Shown one piece after another: positions 8,978 through 17,051 of a stretch of 64,000 nt of DNA. Source of the DNA: Nocardia cyriacigeorgica (GTDB taxonomy: Bacteria > Actinomycetota > Actinomycetes > Mycobacteriales > Mycobacteriaceae); the NCBI RefSeq assembly GCF_029868385.1, contig NZ_JARWNX010000052.1, forward strand, positions 1-64,000. Direction: 5' to 3'. A program made the position numbers and the translations under genes. Under the pieces are notes generated by a model. It was not told the DNA's origin. It searched no databases and saw nothing but the letters and a program-made list of their open reading frames with translations. The number at the start of each line of letters is the position of its first letter. Positions within the stretch are counted from its first letter, which is position 1.

Positions 8978-9127
8978 GCAATACTAATCGCCGAAGACGA
9001 ATCCGTCGTGCAGGAATGGTCCGGCGGTATTCGATTCCTTGGTGGAGACTTTCCCGAGGAACTTGATCTGGCGATCCGACGATATAAGTGGCCAGAATCA
9101 ATAGTCGAGTTTCGCAACAGCGAGTGA
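8978..9127 (+). pseudogene. Orphan 3' end of an unidentified coding frame
   Basis: A frame following the 8635 gene reads ILIAEDESVVQEWSGG, then FLGGDFPEELDLAIRRYKWP, and ends at TGA 9125-9127. It has protein-like composition but no start codon or ribosome site of its own. It looks like the tail of a lost small immunity gene. No family was recognised. Confidence 0.35.
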
Positions 9128-9196
9128 AGCTTCGCGTTCGAAGATTCCGGCAGATGGTAGAGAATCGATCCGATTCGATTGGAAGGCCCTAGACCG

Positions 9197-9598
9197 ATGT
9201 ACATGCTGCCCGATTTCGACGAGGTCGTGGACCGGCTCGATGACGCAGATGACGAAGCCCCTTTCGAGCAGGTCTCCGTTCGCGAGCGCCTGGACCGACT
9301 CGATCAGGATCTACGCACTCCGCTGGCCGCCTACCTCGACGAATCCAGCGCCCTGTGGGTCACTGCATCCATCGACGACCCACTGAATCCGACCAAGAAG
9401 AGAGTGGTGTCGATCGGCTACTCGACCGATGGGACGTGGGCCTGGCCCTCGTACTGGGGATACTTTGTGCGCGAGTACGGAGTCGAGGTCCCCGCTGCGT
9501 TCATTGCTCATGCGCAGGGCCAGAACTTCGCCCCGGCTGTTCTCGATCCGGAGGCGTTGAGAGCCGCCGAACGAGAGTTCGACAAGCTATTCGATTGA
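9197..9598 (+). CDS. Small hypothetical protein, possible immunity factor paired with the TNT protein
   Basis: The 133-residue acidic protein starts at ATG 9197 with GGAAGG ten bases upstream; an upstream TTG at 9179 is less likely. The middle contains a Trp/Tyr-rich strand pattern (GYSTDGTWAWPSYWGYF) followed by a helix and an acidic C-terminal helix. It ends 33 bases before the TNT gene on the same strand, so the two are probably co-transcribed. Its position suggests immunity to TNT. No family is recognised with confidence, and no membrane segment or signal peptide is seen. Confidence 0.6.
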   Translation: MYMLPDFDEVVDRLDDADDEAPFEQVSVRERLDRLDQDLRTPLAAYLDESSALWVTASIDDPLNPTKKRVVSIGYSTDGTWAWPSYWGYFVREYGVEVPAAFIAHAQGQNFAPAVLDPEALRAAEREFDKLFD

Positions 9599-9631
9599 GG
9601 CCGACCGAAAGGCCTTCAGAAAGGTCAGGAC

Positions 9632-10381
9632 GTGGATTACAACGAGCTGGATATGATCCTGCGCGGCCTCGGCGTGCCGGAGTCGATCTTCTCGATCGGC
9701 AGATTCGCCGACGATCATTATTGCCTCGTCCCCATGGAAGACGGCACCTATGAGGTCTTCTGGTACGAGCGCGGGGGCCGCCACGACCGGTGCGTGTACA
9801 ACAGGCAGGACGCGGCGTGTTGGGGCATGCTCGGAATGATCGGCGGCGGGTTGGACGGTACGCAGCCGCTCGCACCCGGCAGGGGAACCGCCGGTGCGCT
9901 CGGTGGAGTACCGATCACCCATCCCGCAGTGCAATCGCTGCTGCATGATGATTCCGGCGGTGTCTTCGGCGAACTCACCGAGAGCGACTGGATACAACAA
10001 TTCGTGGTGGCCGAGGACCGTGGGCTGCCGATGGGCGAACGTCGGCTGGTCTGGCCGGACCCGAATCAGCATCCGGATGGTTTCGCCGACCCTGCGGGCC
10101 GGGCACCGATCCGTCTCGAACCCGGACGAATCGTCGACTCGTTCGGATCGACCTACACCCGCCTGTTGTACGACATCGGCACACCGTTCGTCGAACGCTC
10201 ACTCCCCCTCGACTACGCGCACTCCGGCTACCGGCGATGGCGGGTCATCAAAGAGACGCCGGTGTGGTCGGGCGCGGTGGCGCCCTGGTTCGAACAGCCA
10301 GGCGGCGGCACCCAATACTTCACGCTCCTGCCCGCCGTCGACCTGGTGGGCTCGGGATTCATCGAGGAGATGGCACTGTGA
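9632..10381 (+). CDS. TNT-domain (NAD glycohydrolase-fold) protein with a fused N-terminal domain
   Basis: The 249-residue protein starts at GTG with GAAAGG upstream. Residues 145-249 match the tuberculosis necrotizing toxin fold of CpnT: HPDGF, an Arg/Leu-rich strand, GTPFVERSLP, a Tyr/Trp strand, and APWFEQPGGGTQY near 217-229. Gln228 in GGGTQ matches the TNT active-site Gln. The usual DRFG motif is VDSFG (168-172), so an Arg is replaced by Ser. Residues 16-70 share a domain with the separate 89-residue protein at 10378: GR, a DG-x-(Y/W)-EVF strand and YERG. There is no WXG100 domain, signal peptide or stalk, so it is not a self-sufficient secreted toxin. It may be a displaced toxin tip or a self-restrained enzyme. 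Confidence 0.75.
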   Translation: MDYNELDMILRGLGVPESIFSIGRFADDHYCLVPMEDGTYEVFWYERGGRHDRCVYNRQDAACWGMLGMIGGGLDGTQPLAPGRGTAGALGGVPITHPAVQSLLHDDSGGVFGELTESDWIQQFVVAEDRGLPMGERRLVWPDPNQHPDGFADPAGRAPIRLEPGRIVDSFGSTYTRLLYDIGTPFVERSLPLDYAHSGYRRWRVIKETPVWSGAVAPWFEQPGGGTQYFTLLPAVDLVGSGFIEEMAL

Positions 10382-10647
10382 CCACCGGAGGCGAACTCTT
10401 CCCGCAGGACCCGACCAGCCAATTGGCGCAGTTCTCCAAGGTCAGCACACCGGATTCGCTTGTCTCCGAGGGCAGAACACGAGAACAGGCGTGGTGTGTC
10501 ATCGAGGCCGAGGACGGCTGGTGGGAAGTCTTCTACTACGAACGCGGTTCCCGGACCCAGAACCTCGGTCGCGCGAACTCGAGATTCGCCGCCCTGCGAC
10601 TGTTGGGCGGTCGCATGCTGACCACCGATATCCTCAATCGGAGCTAG
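10378..10647 (+). CDS. Stand-alone copy of the TNT protein's N-terminal domain, putative immunity protein
   Basis: The 89-residue protein starts at a GTG that overlaps the TNT stop (GTGA), so it is translationally coupled. Residues 24-80 align with residues 16-70 of the TNT protein (TPDSLVSEGR, CVIEAEDGWWEVFYYERG). A protein encoded directly after a TNT domain and sharing a domain with it could be the cognate immunity or regulatory partner; this is inference. A decayed DNA copy of its 3' half lies at 8446-8550. No membrane or secretion signals are seen. Confidence 0.7.
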   Translation: MTTGGELFPQDPTSQLAQFSKVSTPDSLVSEGRTREQAWCVIEAEDGWWEVFYYERGSRTQNLGRANSRFAALRLLGGRMLTTDILNRS

Positions 10648-10698
10648 CAGTTCCAGAACGAACCCGAGTCCACTTTCCCCGCGACGAAAGAGCCGACG

Positions 10699-11244
10699 AT
10701 GCAGGCACAACCGGTCCCGACCAGGGAACAAGTGGAGCAGTACCTCGCCACGATCTACCCGAGCCGGGAACTGACGATTCTGGAGACCGAGTTCGGGTGG
10801 GTGGCTCGCCCGGTCCTGACCGCGGAAGAGATCGCGAACGGGCAGGGCCTCGGTTTGGGGAATTACGTGGTGAACAAGCAGACCGGCGTGGTGACGGCGC
10901 ATCGGAGCCTGCCGCCGAAACTGATCGGTGAGGAATACGACGAAGCGATCAGAACGGGCGGGCAGGTTCAGGGCTACCAGGTCTATCCGCCGATGTGGCG
11001 AGCCCATATCGAACGGACTCGGGAAACCCCGGAGGAGATCGAATACCAGGTCCGAGCCCAGTCCCTGACCGAACCACCCGCAGAGTCTCCGACCGAACAC
11101 CACCTGGTGATCGACAAACACACCCTGGCGACCAGAACCGACACCCGCGCGATCCACGTAACGGTCCAGCACGCGACAGCATGGGCGGAAGCCCGCAACC
11201 GCAAGAACGGAACCTGGCCCCAGACGGGAACATTCGAGTTCTAG
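10699..11244 (+). CDS. Putative immunity protein (YrhB/Imm35-like), free-standing paralogue of the nested gene
   Basis: The 181-residue protein starts at ATG with GAAAGAG upstream. It is collinear over its full length with the gene nested at 4754-5299: VEQYLA, a GW motif, a Gly-rich loop, GNYVVNKQTGVVT, YDEAIRTGG, YQVYPPMW, and the nearly identical C terminus ending GTWPQTGTFEF. It is the last gene of the immunity bank and is convergent with the Fic gene. A deamidase-type toxin is the likely target, because in the two other copies a deamidase tail precedes the gene; here none does. Confidence 0.7.
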   Translation: MQAQPVPTREQVEQYLATIYPSRELTILETEFGWVARPVLTAEEIANGQGLGLGNYVVNKQTGVVTAHRSLPPKLIGEEYDEAIRTGGQVQGYQVYPPMWRAHIERTRETPEEIEYQVRAQSLTEPPAESPTEHHLVIDKHTLATRTDTRAIHVTVQHATAWAEARNRKNGTWPQTGTFEF

Positions 11245-11250
11245 AGAGGA

Positions 11251-11293
11251 CGCGTCGCCGATTTCATTCAGAGTCTGCGTGAAGGGCGACGCG
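11251..11293. terminator. Possible bidirectional hairpin between the immunity bank and fic
   Basis: CGCGTCGCC (11251-11259) and GGCGACGCG (11285-11293) form a perfect nine-base inverted repeat with a 25-base loop, placed at the convergence of the plus-strand immunity gene and the minus-strand Fic gene. One arm lies in the 3' end of fic. There is no T run, as is common in actinobacteria. Confidence 0.4.
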
Positions 11294-12386
11294 GTACCGG
11301 ACGTTTGGGTGGTGATGGGCGTGTGTCACCGTCAGGGCTGGCGAGGCGGCGTTCCAGTGCGGTGAATGCTGTGATCACGTCGGGGGATTCGAATGCCCTG
11401 TTGCGGCGACCGATCGTGAGCTGTCGCAGGATTCCGGCGGCGGTCAGACGCTCGATGGCCGCGTTGGTGGCGGGGTAGCTGCGTTCGATCAGCGTCGCGG
11501 CTGTGGCGACGGTGAGGATCGGGGCGCCGATGAGTTTGCCAACCAATAGGTCGAGTGCGGAGTTCGCGCGCACGGGCGCTAGTCGAGTACGCCAGGAATG
11601 TTGCAGATCGGCAGCTCGATGTTCGAAATCTGTAGCGTCGCCGGCCGCGCGAGTACATGCGGCCGCGAAGCGCGCGACCCAGATGTTCAGGTCCTCGATT
11701 GCCTGCTCCGAGTCGGGCGGGCCGAGATGACGGAAGCGATTCAGCCCGTCGATGTAGCTGTCGCTCCATGTCGCGAGGATCAGCGACACCGGTACGACGA
11801 TACGTTCGGCGACGCCGCGGCGACGCAGAACGAGGTGGAACAACGCGCGGCCGGTTCGGCCGTTGCCGTCGATGAATGGGTGGATCGTCTCGAATTGGGC
11901 GTGCGCGATCGCCGCCTGGGCGACAGCGGGCAGATCGTCGCTGTTGCAGAAGTCGAGCAGGTCCCGCATCAGCTCGGGCACATCTTCCGGGGGTGGCGGA
12001 ACGAACTCGGCCGAGCAGGGATTGTAGGAGCTGCCGCCGATCCAGTTCTGCACCTCCCGCAGATTTCCGCCATGTGCTGCCAGCTTGGTGCCCGCGAGCA
12101 GTCTGCGATGCACCTCCAGGAGGGCGGTCTCGGTGATCGCATCACCGGGTCCGACCACGGTGGTAGCCAAGGCCATCGCGTCGATATTCGCCAGCACCTC
12201 GGCAGCAGTCACACCCGAGGATTCCCCCTCCAAGTCACGAGCCACTTCCGCGCGCAGCAGCCGCCGGGCGCCGATCTCCAGTCCTTCGATTCGTGAGGAA
12301 GCGATGGCCTCGGCGCGCAGCAGCAATCGAGACAGCGCCTCCGTCTCGACGAGTGCCGTCGCGACCCGCACGCACGAGACGATCAC
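11268..12386 (-). CDS. Fic family AMP-transferase with an N-terminal inhibitory motif
   Basis: Fic enzymes transfer AMP from ATP to target-protein hydroxyl groups. The catalytic motif HPFIDGNGRTGR is complete at residues 169-180, with His169 as the catalytic base. An N-terminal SSRIEG motif (30-35) fits the autoinhibitory helix in which Glu (here Glu34) blocks productive ATP binding. The C-terminal part carries a winged-helix-like segment (about 290-350). The start is GTG, 12 bases after the stop of the upstream regulator and in the same frame, so few residues precede the inhibitory helix compared with many relatives. It forms an operon with the XRE gene. Function as a housekeeping AMPylase or toxin cannot be decided. 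Confidence 0.9.
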   Translation of the reverse strand: MIVSCVRVATALVETEALSRLLLRAEAIASSRIEGLEIGARRLLRAEVARDLEGESSGVTAAEVLANIDAMALATTVVGPGDAITETALLEVHRRLLAGTKLAAHGGNLREVQNWIGGSSYNPCSAEFVPPPPEDVPELMRDLLDFCNSDDLPAVAQAAIAHAQFETIHPFIDGNGRTGRALFHLVLRRRGVAERIVVPVSLILATWSDSYIDGLNRFRHLGPPDSEQAIEDLNIWVARFAAACTRAAGDATDFEHRAADLQHSWRTRLAPVRANSALDLLVGKLIGAPILTVATAATLIERSYPATNAAIERLTAAGILRQLTIGRRNRAFESPDVITAFTALERRLASPDGDTRPSPPKRPVPRRPSRRL

Positions 12387-12398
12387 GGACCCGCCGCG

Positions 12399-13703
12399 TC
12401 AGCGCCGAACGCTGACCAGCCCGTCATATCGGCGACAGAACGAGGCGGCTCGATCGGTACGGTCGTGCTGGACCGCGCTCCGGATGGGGCGAAGTTCGGC
12501 CAGTAGCCGTGGGGATTGGACGGGGCCGTCGAGTAGATCGAGGGCCGAGTGGGCGGCGGTGAGGGCTTCGGTGGTGTCGCCGAGGCCAGCGAGAGAGGCG
12601 GCGTAGTAGGTGCGGTAGGAGGCTTCGTCTCGGGGGAGGTTGGTGGGGCGGTCGATGCTTTCGCGGAACAGGGTGGCGGCGCGGTGGTGTTGGCCGAGCA
12701 TTTTGTGGCCCTTGGCTTCTTGGACGCGTAGCTCGGGTTCGGTGACGAAGGCCAGCCAGACCGGGTCGTCGGCGTCGTCGAGTCCGCGATCGACCTCACG
12801 CCAGACCAAGTTCGTCGCACGCTCGAACTCCCGGCGGTCGCCGACGGCAGCGTATGCACTCGCCGATCTCGCGGTTCGTAGCGCGTTGAGACGGGCAGAG
12901 GGAACTTGTCTGGCCAGCTCACTCGTCCGCTGGGTCAGACGGACCGGTTCGCGGCTGTTCGTGGGGCGGTCGGTCAGGATGATGCTCAACCCGCCCAGGG
13001 CGCCCGCCATCATGTCGTCGTCGCCGCTTTGTTCGGCCAGCACGATGGCGTCGGTGTAGCAGCGGCGGGCGATAACCGGCTGGTTCGCGTCGTACGAGAG
13101 CCACCCGACGCAGCTGGACAGGCGGCCGGTCGCGCCGATCAACGCACTACCTGTTCGCGGCCCGTACTCACCGAAGTCGAGCAATTTCCGCGCCAGCCGG
13201 TACTGCTCCAGCGCGTACCGCGCGATCGCTCCCCCACCGAATCGGTTGTCGTGGTCCCACAATCGACGGGTCACGTCTTCGATATAGGCGATATGCGGAG
13301 CGCCGATCTGCACCGGTTCCGCAGAACTTCCGGCCGCTCCGGCGAGGGCGACCGTCGTGGCCAGGCCGAATTGTCTGCGGTTCACGTCCTCGGCTCCTTC
13401 ATCCCCGCTTCCGATGGTCCTCGGATCGGCGGATCCGAGCAAGAGCGGAGTCAGGGCCGAGCGAGGGATGCCCAATGCGTCGGCGGCGCGACACAGTTCG
13501 CGCAGATCGAAGATCGTGCCGACTTCGCCGCGCTCGACACGGCCTGCATGTGCGCGATCCCAGTGCAACAGCCGTCCGAAGTCGGCTTGCGACAAGCCCA
13601 TGCGCTTGCGGACCAGCGCCAGCGCTCGGCCGGGCTCACCGGCGGCGAGCAGTCTGCGAAACGCTGGTATTTCCCATGCAGCCGTGAGCTTTTCATCGTC
13701 CAT
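12399..13703 (-). CDS. XRE-type helix-turn-helix regulator with a TPR-like C-terminal region
   Basis: Residues about 25-85 form a Cro/C1-type HTH (LALVRKRMGLSQADFGRLL, then RVERGEVGTIFDLRELC). The remaining 340 residues are helical repeats of the TPR-like kind common in actinobacterial XRE regulators; they contain a Gly-Ala segment but no catalytic motif. ATG 13703 is preferred over TTG 13706 because AGGGG lies seven bases upstream. It is the first gene of an operon with fic and is divergent from a small two-gene unit, so it may control both. An inverted repeat in the shared upstream region is a candidate site. Confidence 0.85.
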   Translation of the reverse strand: MDDEKLTAAWEIPAFRRLLAAGEPGRALALVRKRMGLSQADFGRLLHWDRAHAGRVERGEVGTIFDLRELCRAADALGIPRSALTPLLLGSADPRTIGSGDEGAEDVNRRQFGLATTVALAGAAGSSAEPVQIGAPHIAYIEDVTRRLWDHDNRFGGGAIARYALEQYRLARKLLDFGEYGPRTGSALIGATGRLSSCVGWLSYDANQPVIARRCYTDAIVLAEQSGDDDMMAGALGGLSIILTDRPTNSREPVRLTQRTSELARQVPSARLNALRTARSASAYAAVGDRREFERATNLVWREVDRGLDDADDPVWLAFVTEPELRVQEAKGHKMLGQHHRAATLFRESIDRPTNLPRDEASYRTYYAASLAGLGDTTEALTAAHSALDLLDGPVQSPRLLAELRPIRSAVQHDRTDRAASFCRRYDGLVSVRR

Positions 13704-13767
13704 CAACTGCCCCCTGCGAATTGTGGTCAGCGAACTCTAGACCCGAAACCGCACGTCAGGTGTGTCA

Positions 13768-13808
13768 ACGGCAGATTCTGCACATCTGGTCTGCGCACTT
13801 TCTGCCGT
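13768..13808. promoter_or_regulatory. Inverted repeat upstream of the XRE regulator
   Basis: ACGGCAGA (13768-13775) and TCTGCCGT (13801-13808) are perfect eight-base arms separated by 25 bases, in the 250-base divergent region between the XRE gene and the small genes at 13954. It could be a looped operator or a hairpin in one of the leaders. Confidence 0.3.
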
Positions 13809-13953
13809 CGACTCACCCATGGCCGCCACGCGAGGCTGATTCCGCACCCGGCGCCGGGCCGATGCCGACACCCGATTTCGGCACACCGACCCGCACAGCC
13901 GCCGGCCGGTGGCGAAAGCCCCCGGCGCTGAGTGCCCGACTCGAAAGGCGACC

Positions 13954-14139
13954 ATGACCCCGACACCACCTACGGCACTTCCACGACGTGGACACGAGGC
14001 TGGCGACAGACCCTCGAGCCCTTCCTCATGTCCACCTCGTACGAATCCGATGGACGAGACGAGCCGGCGAGAGGTCGCGTTGTTGCGGGCTGTTCGCGAC
14101 GGGCTGCTGCGTATGGACGCGGTGGGTGGTCGGGGATGA
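13954..14139 (+). CDS. Small hypothetical protein
   Basis: The 61-residue frame starts at ATG with GAAAGGCG upstream. It begins with a Pro/Thr-rich segment and ends in a basic amphipathic helix (SRREVALLRAVRDGLLRM). An internal ATG at 14050 would give only the helical part. It overlaps the next gene as ATGA, which supports it being translated. It lies divergent from the XRE regulator. No family recognised. Confidence 0.45.
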   Translation: MTPTPPTALPRRGHEAGDRPSSPSSCPPRTNPMDETSRREVALLRAVRDGLLRMDAVGGRG

Positions 14140-14486
14140 ACGCCGCGGATTCTTGGCATGTGTTGACCGCCATCGTGTCCGCGCTTGCGGGGTGCGGGGT
14201 CGCGGTGCTGATCGTCGGGTGCGTGTGGCCGGTCGATCGGCCGACGCCACCTGCGCCGGCGCATCGCCGGGAGCTTGCACACCGGTCGGCGGAGCGGGCC
14301 TTCGATACGACCGCGTGGACGTGCGGTCTGCCATTGGCGCCGTTATCGCTCGACGATGCACATCGCGCCATGCAGCACCACCGCGCGCATGACTGCGCCC
14401 GCAAACGGGCCGCGTTCGCCACGCTGATCGCGGCCGGGCGCATCACACCGGACTCGAGGCGGCAGCGATATCGGGTGGCGCGATGA
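14136..14486 (+). CDS. Small membrane-anchored hypothetical protein
   Basis: The 116-residue frame starts at ATG 14136, overlapping the previous stop (ATGA). Residues 7-31 form one hydrophobic segment (HVLTAIVSALAGCGVAVLIV), followed by a Pro-rich, Arg/His-rich soluble part. A single N-terminal anchor with a cytoplasmic or periplasmic tail is expected. It is probably co-transcribed with 13954-14139. No family recognised. Confidence 0.5.
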   Translation: MNAADSWHVLTAIVSALAGCGVAVLIVGCVWPVDRPTPPAPAHRRELAHRSAERAFDTTAWTCGLPLAPLSLDDAHRAMQHHRAHDCARKRAAFATLIAAGRITPDSRRQRYRVAR

Positions 14487-14503
14487 TCGCGGCGGCTCAG
14501 CAC

Positions 14504-15277
14504 TCAGCGCGGCAGGTAGACGCCGTCGCGTACCGCCGTCACGGTCCGGGAGATCATGTCCTGCAATGTGGTGGTGATTCGGTCGCTGGTGGTGGGTTTG
14601 GTGACGATGGTGTTGTCGCCGACGGTGACGTAGCGGCCGTCGTCGTCGAAATCGGTGATCTGGAAGTCCTTGCGGCCCTCGGTGTGCCGGTTGTCGGGGC
14701 TGCCGAGTGCGTAGACGCCGATATGTGCGATACACGTGGTCGGGCGGGCGAAGAAGCGTTCGAGTTCTTGACGCGGGGTGGTTCGCCAGGAGTCGCGGAC
14801 GGGCGGAGGGGGTTTGTCCAGGTCCTCGGCGGCGACCCGCAATTGCTCCGCACGGCCGGGACCGCAATCGGGCAAGACAGCGACGATTTCCCGTGCCACA
14901 CCGGTATCGGGCAGAAAAGCCAGTGTGACATCGCCACCGTGGTCGTTGTCCGGGCCCGGTTCCTGCACCGCGATCGCGCCGTGCTCATGGTGTACACCGG
15001 CGTGCGCGCGCAGTTTCCGGTCCCGACCGGTGCCGGTGAAGCCCGCCAATTCCACTCTGGCCTCGGGGACGATGAGAACGTGCACCGCACGTAACAGGTC
15101 ATCGTCGAGTTGCGGTTGCAGCGTTTTCGCGGCGGCCTGACGCAAACGCAGTGATTCCGAACGGAATTCGGTGGTGAATTGATGCTGCAACGGATAGGGC
15201 AGGACGTCACGGCCGGTGGCGTCCCACAGCGTCCGGAATTCGAGCGCGGTGAACCGCCACCGCCGCACAGTATTCAC
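14504..15277 (-). CDS. ESX secretion-associated protein, EspG family
   Basis: EspG proteins are cytosolic chaperones that bind PE/PPE-type substrates of type VII secretion systems. The 257-residue length is normal, and the N-terminal pattern (RRWRFTALEFRTLWDATGRDVLPYPL) is the family hallmark. The C-terminal half has the mixed strands and acidic loop typical of EspG. The start is GTG with AGAGGA eight bases upstream. It is last in a minus-strand operon after the PPE-like gene, the likely client. No ESX membrane components are in the window, so the secretion machine must lie elsewhere. Confidence 0.8.
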   Translation of the reverse strand: MNTVRRWRFTALEFRTLWDATGRDVLPYPLQHQFTTEFRSESLRLRQAAAKTLQPQLDDDLLRAVHVLIVPEARVELAGFTGTGRDRKLRAHAGVHHEHGAIAVQEPGPDNDHGGDVTLAFLPDTGVAREIVAVLPDCGPGRAEQLRVAAEDLDKPPPPVRDSWRTTPRQELERFFARPTTCIAHIGVYALGSPDNRHTEGRKDFQITDFDDDGRYVTVGDNTIVTKPTTSDRITTTLQDMISRTVTAVRDGVYLPR

Positions 15278-15292
15278 GCGGATATCCTCTGG

Positions 15293-16663
15293 TTACTCGC
15301 CGATGACCGGTGGCACCGTTTTTGCCATGGAATCGAGCCCGGTGAGTTCGTTGCCGTTCTCCTGATTGATCAGGTAGTCCGGCACGCCCTTCGACGATTC
15401 TTCCTCGGAGGAATTACCGCCGCGCGCGCCCGGCGACATCATGCCCGGCATACCGGACCGCCCGAGGCCACCCGCACCGGAACCCGCGCGGGCCGCGGCG
15501 GCATTCGCCGCGGTACCGCCGGCGCCCGGACCGCCGGCCAGCGATCGACCGGCCCCCGGTGCGGAGCTACCCGAACCGCCCGAACCCGAACCGCCACCTG
15601 CGGATCCACCACCCCGGCCGGGGAAACCGGTCGTCGACGCACCACCGGGCAGTCCGGAGGTAGACGTCGAAGCGGGGGTGGTCGATGCGGGCGTCGTGGA
15701 CTGTGGGGTTGTGGTGCCGGTTTCGGTGCTCGCGGCGGTGGTCGACGGGTCCGGTGACTCGGTGGTCGTTTCCTCGCCCGATTCCGTCGGCTGCTCCGGC
15801 TCTACCGACGCGCCGCCGCCGGAAGTGCCGCCACCGCCGCCGTTTCCGTTTCCATTACCGTTTCCATTGCCATTCCCGTTCCCATTACCGTTGCCGTTCC
15901 CATTACCGTTGCCATCGTCCGACAGTGGGTTGTGTGGGCGCGGAATGTAGGGAACGCCGGTGTCGGACTCCTTGATCACCGGGGCGTAGACAGTGCGAAG
16001 CACCCGCAAAGCCTCGGCCTTGGCGTTGTAGTTGGCGACGTCGTCATTGCGCCAGCCGCGACCGGCGATGAAGGCGCGGGCATTGTCGGTGCCGCTGCGG
16101 TGTTCGGGCGCATGTGGCACGAGAGCGAGCGTCGGCTCGAGACCGGTCTGAAGTTCGGCGAGCTTGCTGGCAGTCAACTTCGCCGCATTGGTCAGCTGCG
16201 CGGATTTGGTGGTGTATTCGCGCACACCACCCAATGCGGCGTCACGGGAGGCGCCTTTCCAGATGCTCTCATCGGTGGCGCGCTGCATGGCGGTGTTGAA
16301 GGTGTCGATGGTCGTTTTCGCGCGATCGCCGATCGTGTTCCACGTCGAGACGAGGTTGGATACCGACTCGATGCTGATCTGGTCGACCTTCGCGCGCAGA
16401 GTGGCGATATCGTGGCGTTCGAATTCGTCGGGGCCGGCCACCACCATCGGTGGGCGAACCTCGCCGTCAAAACCGAGTTCACCCGCCTTGGTGCGCACCC
16501 CATCCCGTTGCAGGTTGTACTTGTCCTGCACGGCGGCGGCATCCACCTCGGGCTCCAGATCCTCGCCGGAGATGAAGTTGGTGATCGCGATACCGACATC
16601 CGACGCCATATCGCTGAAATCCCAGCCGAGGATGCCCAGTTTCGACGAGGGGATGTACACCAT
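15293..16663 (-). CDS. PPE-like ESX substrate protein with Gly-Asn and Ser/Thr/Pro-rich tail
   Basis: The first 230 residues are helical with a WXG/PPE-like layout (WNTIGDRAKTTIDTFN, then SIWKGASRDAA). About 13 Gly-Asn dipeptides follow, then an acidic Ser/Thr/Pro stretch, a Gly/Ser-rich region, and a short conserved-looking end (VPDYLINQENGNELTG). This matches the long nocardial PPE-type proteins encoded next to EspG. ATG 16663 overlaps the upstream stop; a GTG three bases earlier is possible. Secretion through an ESX system, with the neighbouring EspG as chaperone, is inferred. Confidence 0.7.
   Translation of the reverse strand: MVYIPSSKLGILGWDFSDMASDVGIAITNFISGEDLEPEVDAAAVQDKYNLQRDGVRTKAGELGFDGEVRPPMVVAGPDEFERHDIATLRAKVDQISIESVSNLVSTWNTIGDRAKTTIDTFNTAMQRATDESIWKGASRDAALGGVREYTTKSAQLTNAAKLTASKLAELQTGLEPTLALVPHAPEHRSGTDNARAFIAGRGWRNDDVANYNAKAEALRVLRTVYAPVIKESDTGVPYIPRPHNPLSDDGNGNGNGNGNGNGNGNGNGNGNGNGGGGGTSGGGASVEPEQPTESGEETTTESPDPSTTAASTETGTTTPQSTTPASTTPASTSTSGLPGGASTTGFPGRGGGSAGGGSGSGGSGSSAPGAGRSLAGGPGAGGTAANAAAARAGSGAGGLGRSGMPGMMSPGARGGNSSEEESSKGVPDYLINQENGNELTGLDSMAKTVPPVIGE
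15838..15921. repeat. Hexanucleotide microsatellite encoding poly(Gly-Asn)
   Basis: A tandem run of GGNAAY hexamers on the minus strand encodes about 13 consecutive Gly-Asn pairs in the PPE-like gene. Third positions vary between units, so it is not a perfect satellite, but it could still change length by slippage in frame. Confidence 0.8.
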
Positions 16664-17037
16664 CACTTGACCCCGGTGGACGAGATGGTGGCCGTGTTCT
16701 CGATTTCCTGGCCGGTGATGCGTTTGAAGGAGAGGGCGAAGACTTCGCGCATGTCCTTGACGACCTCGATGTGTTCGCGGATGACAGCATCGATCGAACG
16801 GTCCTCGCCGGTTGCTTGAGCGAGGAACTTCTTGACCAGGTCGTCGGCCATCTTGAAGTTGCCGAAGCCGGAGACGTTCTGGACAGTCGCGGTCGACTGA
16901 AGGATGCCACGCAGGTCCTCGAGGTGCTGATCGCAGGCCTTCGCGCAGCTCAACGCAGCCTGCTCATCGTCAAGGTACAACTCTCCGGCGCGCGCCTTGC
17001 CCGCGAGTTGGTCCCATAGCGCTACGTCCTGACTCAT
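16663..17037 (-). CDS. Small helical ESX-associated hypothetical protein
   Basis: The 124-residue protein starts at ATG with a GGGGG ribosome site upstream and is mainly alpha-helical, without a signal peptide. Its size, helical content and position between a DUF3558 lipoprotein and a PPE-like gene suggest that it is a WXG100-type or accessory partner of the PPE-like protein. A clear WXG motif is not visible. Its stop overlaps the PPE-like start. Confidence 0.65.
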   Translation of the reverse strand: MSQDVALWDQLAGKARAGELYLDDEQAALSCAKACDQHLEDLRGILQSTATVQNVSGFGNFKMADDLVKKFLAQATGEDRSIDAVIREHIEVVKDMREVFALSFKRITGQEIENTATISSTGVK

Positions 17038-17051
17038 TTCATTGCCCCCGC

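Noticed and set aside
15838..15921. Possible CRISPR or satellite array in the ESX-associated gene
   Set aside because: The units are six bases long, in frame and encode Gly-Asn pairs. There are no spacers, so it is a coding microsatellite.
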